A stretch of DNA of 64,000 nucleotides. It comes from Tyto alba (Eukaryota > Chordata > Aves > Strigiformes > Tytonidae). Positions 41,801 through 50,800 of the stretch are shown here, in pieces. The stretch spans positions 21,259,936-21,323,935 of the forward strand of contig NW_024881327.1 in the NCBI RefSeq assembly GCF_018691265.1, in the 5' to 3' direction. Both the position numbers and the translations under genes were made by a program. The notes beneath the pieces were generated by a model, which was not told where the DNA came from, made no database searches, and saw nothing but the letters and a program-made list of their open reading frames with translations. Within the stretch, counting starts at the first letter, position 1. Each line of letters begins with the position of its first letter.

Positions 41801-44800
41801 GGGAGAAGTTCATAAAACACAACACTATTTCATTGTTTTCAAATATGATCATGTTCTGTCATCAGATGCTTAATGAAGGTGGAACTATATACATGTATAT
41901 ATACACACTTATTTTAAACTTTTTTTTTTTTTTTTTTTTTTTCCTTCCAGGAATATGATATGCTGCAACTTACAGTTATTTAATACTGATTAGTTTTGGA
42001 TAAAGCTGATTTGTCTGGCTCATGGAAAGTTAGCAGGTAGAGTCTTAGCAAGATTCTCTACTACTTTTTTATCCAGAATTTAAAGATTCCAAATAGCAGG
42101 AACCTGAGAATTACTGGGTGAAATCTGATAGTTTATTTCGTGCAGACTGTCAGGATAATTAGTGAATAAAATACTTTCTATCAAAATAAATTAAAAACCC
42201 AAATCAGACATACAGTCAAATTTGTGTCTTTTGGCTCAGAGTACAAATTACTATACCTGTATATGGCAATAGGTAAGGCTGAAAAAGCTCCGGTACCTCC
42301 CAAGGATTCTCATCTCAATGCTGAGTATCTAAAGAACTTACTATCTAAATCCTACTGAGATAAGTAGGATTCAGATGAGTGCTAAATGTTTAAATGCCCA
42401 ATGTTTAAATATGGCCAAGCTCTTTTTCTGAAGCAAATGATCTTAACTTCCCTTGTGAAACTTTCAAATTACCCTTTGAAATATAGTTAAATAACTATGT
42501 AGATCAATAGCTACACTGCATCATTTAAACATTTAATTCATCATCATCATGCTACCCTGAGCAGACTGTCATGAAAATACAGTGTCCATTAAGTCCAAAT
42601 ATTGTTAAGCAATGACAAATATTGCCATTTAACTACAAATGCTTTAGACCTCTCAATAAACTGCCTAAAATGGAGGAATCAATTTTTATTTTGGTCAAGC
42701 CAGTGCTAGATATGGAAAACCAATTTCACCTAATTATGTGTCTGTGCTTTTCTAATTATATTTTACAAGGCTAGCGTTCAGATATCATCCGAGTGCCTTT
42801 TTTTTTTTTAAACAGTGTTTACATGATACTTTTTTGTAAATCACTAAGTGCCTTTTATGAAACTCAAGGCTAGAAGTAACAGGGTGAAGGTTCCAAAGGT
42901 TGCAAATTTATAGTAAATCCAAGAAAGAACAGTAAACACTGAAATGGGCTCCCATTCACATGTAAAAAGGATTTCACTTTTAGAAGGTTCCATTGCATGA
43001 CAGACATATCAGTTTAGGAAAGATGGGCTGGATTCTGCTTCACTGGATTTAAGATATTCGATAACAACAAAGACAATGTAATTTTTCTAATCTCACCAAA
43101 AACCAACTCCTCTTCCTGGGTCAGCAGCAGTTTCTGAATTACATGAATGGATATAAACTGGATAGCATGAAAGGCAGCTTTTTTTTTTTTTTAATTTTTA
43201 AATTTTTTTTTTAATGAGCTTTGTGTAAGACGTCAGCTTTGGAAAGTGAGTCTGCAGCTTTTCTTTTATAGTTGGTATGTGATATCATTTTCTCAGATAG
43301 TCAGATATCTCAATGACGTCATCTCCATTTTAAGGGAAAAGTAGGGTGAATGGGTATGAATCTGTTCATAAAGTTTCCCTGATACATGGACAAGCTCTCT
43401 AACCAACTTTTTTTATTCCTTATCAAGGAAATCACAAAGGCATTGACTAATTTTTGTAGTAGTGGTGATACCTGGTAATCCGCTGAAGCAGAACTCAACC
43501 CAAACTTCTGCATCTGCTACACTGAAAGTGTAACAGCAACAGTTTTGGCAAAAGCCAAAACTGGATGTTCTGAATTGATGCTGTATAAATGTAATGATGA
43601 CAAAACAAAACAAAAACGAACCTGTCACAAATGCAACTGTGAGCACTTTGATTTCCGAAGGGTTAATAAAATAAATATTTTATAAATGTACGCTTTCATT
43701 TCAGATCTCATAATCTGGTAATAAATTATGTGATCTCAGCAGATACCTTCTGCTGTACAGTTCAGGTCACAAGCCATCTGAAAGATGTAAAATACTTCAC
43801 TAGCAAGCTTGTCTCCTGGCTCAGCCAAAAAGAAAGAAAGCATGGAAAGCAAGCACAGAACACAAAGGAAAGCTGTCAATCAAATTAATTCATGCTATTA
43901 GAAACAGTAAAAGAGGGCAGTAAAGTGACCACTTGTAAGAGTAGCCCATAACTTCACAACATGATCACATATCAAAGTTTCCAAACCACTTTTAGTAAGA
44001 AAACAGTCAAAATAAAATGGTTTATTTTACAGTGTATGGACAAGTTCTGTTCTTTCCCCTTGGAGTTTTCTGTATATGTCTTTCTAGAAACAGCATGAAT
44101 AGATCATCTATCTTCTATGTTAAGCATACAACAAAAATTTTGTAAATGTACAAAGTGTGCTGCATGCTTAGGAGCAGCAAATTAAAATAATACTATTATC
44201 AGAATTCTATTGAGGTAGACACACTGTTCAGAGTGCACAGCGGTTGAAGCAGACAAAAAAAAAAAAATAGAAAAGTACATCCCCAATCTAATTAACAAGT
44301 TTTGCTAATAAAAGACCCCCCAAAATGCTATTGCTATACTCTGTGGAAACTCTCAAAACCTCTGTGGCCTCTTCTACCTACTCTTTTTCATCTCCATGAA
44401 CCACTCACCTTTTTCTGACAATATCCCTTTCTTAACCTTTCCTTTAATGAACTTTTTTGGATCCACAGATGTTTCTGTTTGCTGTTGACTGGATAAATGT
44501 TTGAATTGGAGCACGTGAAACCTTATCCTCCCTCCTGTTCACTTTTATATTTTCTGCTTTTCTACTCCTACGTCTATATGTGTGTATGTCTGGGAGAACA
44601 GTAAAAGAGCAGCCTCAGTTCCAAAATACCTCTAATGCAAAGAGCATGAGAAAGCTATGAGAAAGCAAGAAGGCATCTTGAACTCTTTAGTCCCTCTACA
44701 CAGTTGTAAAGATCTCTAATCCCTTGGTTTGTCTAAATGCAAACACTTTTTATTCAACTGTGATCTATTTGGATAGGAGTTATTTTTTTTTTTCCTCTCC

Positions 44801-47800
44801 AGAATACATTAGAAAGAACCATTAAAAATGCTATGTAAGTATTTAATACCTTAGCAATTATTATCAACACCATCAGACGTTGTTCATGCACGAACCATGC
44901 ATTTAGGGAAGAGTTGTGCCTGTTCTCGTGTGCTTGAAAGTTTTCTGAGAACACCCCTCAAGTATTCGGCATTTATATATTCTTGCTACATATATCAGTT
45001 CCACAAACTTTGTTTTTAACTGTTGCTGTTCTCAACATCCCTTAGGAAATGCATACCAGCAAAACAGACCTTTCAAATAAAGTTTAAAGAAATAATTCAA
45101 AAATGCTCTCCCCAACAACTTAACACCATAATCACAGCTAAAATTTTCAGTAGTAATCAAGATGAAAAAGATCATTCTCTTTCTTGTGAGTGTGCTGGAA
45201 AAATCCCAATCTGGCAGGGCTATCTTAAAACCAGAAATAGTTCACTACAAGATACCTCTCCTGAAACAAGGCTGTGCTATTCTTGATTCGAAAGCATGTA
45301 ACACACAACAGAACTTGTTTTTAGTATTGGCTGTACAGTGAACACTCTGTATTCCTGGTGCTCATAGGTCTAGTGAGTAAGTCTAAAATTAAAAAATACT
45401 ATTAATTTTCTCACCACAGCATCAACATATAATCATACTACTGTTTAGAATTCCCCTTTCAACCAGAGAAGCTAAGGTATGACATAATAGTAAGAATATA
45501 TACAGGAAGAAGTTTGCTGGGGTTAGGAACATTACAAGCTTTTCTCTTAGTACTGAATCAAGGGACAGAAAACTGAAAAGGAGCCCAGAGAACCAGAAAT
45601 CAATGTGAACAGTATAATCTATTTTTGGATGTACTATCCCAATTTGCAGAAAACTGACATTTTACTTTTTTTTCCCTAATCTGCAGTCTATGAAATTGAT
45701 TTGATTAGTTTTAATTTCACTGACACAATATTCATAAGTAATTTCCAAAACTGCAACACAGCAGGTATTTTGAAATATAATTTTAATCTTTGATATATAG
45801 CGGCATTGATAAAAATTTAAGTAATTTTGATTTATAATGAAATAAGGGAAAAAATAAGCATCTACAGCTAAAGAACATCAAAACATTGCATTATTTAGAA
45901 CAGCAGTTAAGAAACCAAGTAGCAATGAGCCCTTCAGTATCTCAGACTCCATGCATTTGTTTCTGATAATAAAAGCCCTTAAGGCATCCTTACCCGTTAT
46001 GTCAAACCAAAGTGGTGTTCCAAGAGGTTCAACAGCTATTACACCAATCATGTGAGCAACTGGGTCACTTTCCATCACCGTAAAAGAAAAAAATGCTTCC
46101 TCAAAATAAATCGGCTCTGTGGGTGGGACAGGCTTTGGAATCCATTCTATGTGAAGCCGTGTAGTTGATGATTTTTGTGGACGACCATTATCTACAGCTT
46201 TAATCTGTGAAACAGACACATCTTTTAGGCTACAGGATCACATAAATCATTATGCCACATAAATGGAGAAGTAGTAACAGGCTCTAAGCATGTTTGCTTG
46301 TGTGAAATATATCCAAAAAGGTTAAGTGTTTCTCAAAGTGCCACTTGCCCTTCATTATCTGGGCAGCAAATGGAGAAAAAGTATGCAGCACCTGATAGTA
46401 GTACAAACTGTTACCATAAATTCGCTTTTATCCTTTCTTCCTGAAAGAGAGTCAAACTGATTGTCTATGTTTCCTCATCATGTTCATTATCTGTCAGGTT
46501 CTGGAAAAGAACTGCAGCTTTTTGATTCACTTTCTCAGTACAAACATTTGAAATCATTCTCAAAAACAAAAACAACCAACCCAAACCAAACAAATCCACA
46601 AAACAATATTTCTGGATTTGTTGAAGCTTTCTTCATCCAGATACTGCAGTCACTCATCTGCCAGCTACTGAAAAAGAAGTGATGAGAATACAGATAAAAG
46701 AAATCTTCACATATTCATGACATGTAAGATTTTGACTCACTGAAAGGATATCATAGTCCCTCGCTGCAGAAAACTTCTTTGATGAAACCACTCCAGTTTT
46801 TGGCTCAATAAAGAATTTTCCATGTTCATCACCATCTTCAATGCTGTAAGAGATCTCTGCATTGGGGCCTTCGTCTTTATCTGCAGCAATAACTCGATAG
46901 ATTGGCTCTCTCCTAGCAGTTCTCTCTCGTTCTGGCTTACCACGCTCTGGAAGTCGGATTTTGTAGAACTTTTGCAAGAACTGAGGCTTATTGTCATTCT
47001 CATCTAAGACCTTCACAATCACCCGTGCAATTGTTGATTTTGCAGGAGTACCGTTGTCTGTTACTGTTACCTGTTTTCATTAGAAAGGATGTGGTTAGCA
47101 CTCAATTCAAACATGGTCCTTCCAACAATGTTCTTTTTAAGTCAGATTTTCCTACAACTGTCTAAGACAACTGTAAAGTAATTCCCTAACTTCAGTTACT
47201 TAAAGACCACTCTGTAAAGCTACTTGGTGAATATCTACAAAAGGTACTACAAAAGTTTATTCAGTTACTATCTTAATATTTTGGCACTTGATGTATGGCA
47301 GGTCAGAGTCAATAGATATATATTAAATCTATTTCACTATTTTGCAGCATTGTAACTGATATATTTACCTAAGTACAGGAACAGCACACAAGTATAGTAT
47401 CTCTGGTGACAGCTTCAGTGTAATAATAACTTACTATGCATTCAGCCTAGTGTTTCCTTGCAACTTTTCAATTTAGTAGCTTGATTTTACACCTCAAAAT
47501 ATGTAATTCATAAGAATGTAAGTTTCAGAATTTGACAGGCCTATGCATTAAAAAACCCCTATATCTTATGACATAAAATCATTATCCTGTTTGAAAGAAA
47601 CTTAAAATCTATTCCCATGGACTAAATGAAATGGGAAATTAAACCAAGTCTCCTCTTCCAGTAGTAGTCAAAATTTCTACTAAAAAGCCAGGAAATGAAT
47701 ATGACATCTTCTACAATATTAATTCTAGGTCTGATCTGATGTTATTCGCATGGGTAGTGAACAAAAATATAATGAAAGTGAGAGTTAGGTTAATTTGAAG

Positions 47801-50800
47801 TCAGAAAACAAGAAAAAAACCTCCTTATCTACTGGAAATGGATCAAACTTTAAAAATTAGTTCATTTATAGGAATCTTACCTTACTACCTTAACTCTATT
47901 TAATCCCTTATTGGCTAATAAGGGGTTAAATATGAACATATGTAGATTACTTTAACATCTATTTCAAATAAGAAAAAGGTAAGAGGTTTACAGTTCTGCT
48001 TCCTGGAAGAGCTCAGTTAGTAGAAGAGTTACAGAATCAGGCCCAACATTTTCTGGTTGCATGTTGCCATCCATGTAAAAGCTAACAGGTTCAGACAGGC
48101 GCCAGGCATTTTCAAGGGAGAGTTGAGCTGCTATTACATAGAGCATTTAAAACAAACACAATTTCTGCACTGGTAAGTGTGTTACCTGACCTCTAGGAAT
48201 TTATCTAGATCTCAGTTTCTGAAGGGGATGTTTTCAAAAATAATTGGCATCAGACACATGGAATAATGATGGGTAAAGACATTTTTTTTTTCCTTTGTCA
48301 ATCTTTTATGTTATTTTCCTTACTTTATCTTTTTTGTTGGGTTGTTTTTGGTTTTAGCTGTAAAATTTTAATCCTTGTGACTCTCATTTTAAGAGCAATT
48401 TTATGACTCGGTATAGCACCCCTCCTCAGCTCTTCTATGATCTCCCCTTCATTTTCTTTTTCTCACTCTTTTTTTACTCCCTTAAAATCTTCTTCATTGA
48501 CTTAATTTACCTTCCTTATTATTACACAGAAACACAAAGGGCTGTCTGAGGGTCACCTATGCCATCTCTGCTGTAATTAGATGAAATTGATAAACTGAGA
48601 TATGCTCATCTAATTCTATTGGATACTCGTGAAAGCTGTAGAGAAATTAAAAATAAGTAAAAAAAAATAAAAATCAAACACTCAATGTTTTTAACAAATT
48701 TTATGGTAAATGTGTTACACACTGCAGTTTCATTTTGGTTTTGATTTTGCGAGTAAGATACAAGTCTTTGCTGGGAGAAAGCTCCATATGGAAGTTAGTC
48801 ACTACTGTAGCACTAGGAAAACATTATAGGGAAGCTATATAGTTGGACTTGATGATCCTAAAGGTCTTTTACAACCTAAATGATTCTGTGATTCTAAGAT
48901 CAGTGCTGTGGAGGGTGTTAAAATTAAAACAGCTCCCCTTAACCTAAACAACCCCTACACATCACTGATATAGAATATTCCAGTTCCAATAAGCCCACCC
49001 CAATTTGGGGAGAATAAGCGTTTTTCATCAAGAATGTGGGTGGTGAATTCCTTCACTGGTTCTTAGCATGCCCTGGGAGATTTGACTATGGAAAAACATT
49101 AGGATTCAAGGATAACATGGATACAAAATAACGAAATTAATACTAATGGAAGACTAGAATTGAATCCCTGATGAAAAAATGAATTTACATTGACATGAAT
49201 AAGGATATGATCAAATAGCCTTTTTTTTTTTCCTTTTCTCATCTTTTTTAAGAAAAAGAATATGGAAATACAAGTGAAACTTGGTATAACCTGCAAGCAT
49301 GAAGGAAGTGAAAATGTGCAAGTAAAGTGATTAACCACAACAGAACACATGAAACACAACATGAAATGCAAATATTCATGTTCATGTCTAACCGATGGTA
49401 GGATTTCCACACATATGAGTATCTGTTCCCTTTAGTACTTGTAATGGAACACCACCACATATCTTTCAGTTTGTAAAAAAAAAAAAAACCTCAAAAGCAA
49501 AACACATCCAAAAAGAGGAAATTCCTAGGAGTAAAAATAACTTGTCTGGTAACATAAAATTAGCATTGCTCTGAGCCAAGCAGGAAAAAAAGGCAAATTT
49601 GAGGAAAATCTAGTTTGATTTGAATGCAACATCAGTTTTGAAGTCATTACTGATATAACAAGTAGAACACTAAGATACGAGAGAATAATGTGACGATAAC
49701 CTAAAATAATTGCATTCTAAAAGTGCCAGTTGGCACTCAGAAAATAGTTACAAGTTGGGAATAAAAGCATGGGGCATAATAATTACTATTATGTAAGCAG
49801 GAGTGCAGTCAAGGATCAAATTTAATAGCAAACAAGGAATAAACCCACCAACCCATCTGGTCAACATTTCAATGCTCAATTAATTAGCCAGATGCTCAGC
49901 ACTTGGCTCATAATATTGCCCACCATTCTGTGCATTTCTGGGTTTCTTTCCAACCTATTTTCAAAGTTGTAAACATAAAACTAACAAATGGGAAAACTGC
50001 TACTTTGGGTTGTGCTGTTTGTTAGTATCACTCTGTAGTTAAGAGTTCTTCTGTTGGATACTTCACAGACTTTTATTTAAAACTTTAACAGCCAGCTGAG
50101 TTCAAAATGAAAGAAGAATGAAGAATTATTTATGATACCAGCAGGTAATAATCAATATTCCAAACTAAAGAGCAATTAGGTTAATCTGCTATCTTTACAG
50201 AGAATGGTGAAATCAGAAGGATTTATGTACCGTTGTGTGATACTGTAACCTTAAAAAACTTTGAGTTCTGTAGATGTTATCTTATAACTTAAAGTTAAAT
50301 TAGCAGGCACGATTGCTAGCAGACACCTGCCTATAGCATTACGCTGCTGGTGGGATCTCTGGCATAAGTTCTGGCCCAAAACAAGCAGCACGCTCCCATA
50401 TATTGCTTAGCTGCAGCCTGAGGATTCACACAATTCAGGCACAATCCTCAACAGGCAACTCGGGCACAGCCACCCTGTTCCAGGGATAAAGTATAAGCAG
50501 TCAAAGCCACACTGTGCCAGTTGGCTTCAGGGTCAGAGAATGATCCACAGTTAATTTGATCTACTGTATAAATCTAATACAAAAGCCACCACGGGAGTAA
50601 AAGTCATGAGGTACCAATTTTACAGCCAATATACATAGCAGTGGTCAAGAAATAAGATAATTGACATGAAGTGCTTTGGAAAATTGACACAAACAGATTT
50701 AAGGATGTAATTTAAAAAAAGAGAATAATATAATGACTTTACGATTTACAGGAATAACATGTCCAGAACGAAATTAGATTTACCACTTAAATAACTTTGC

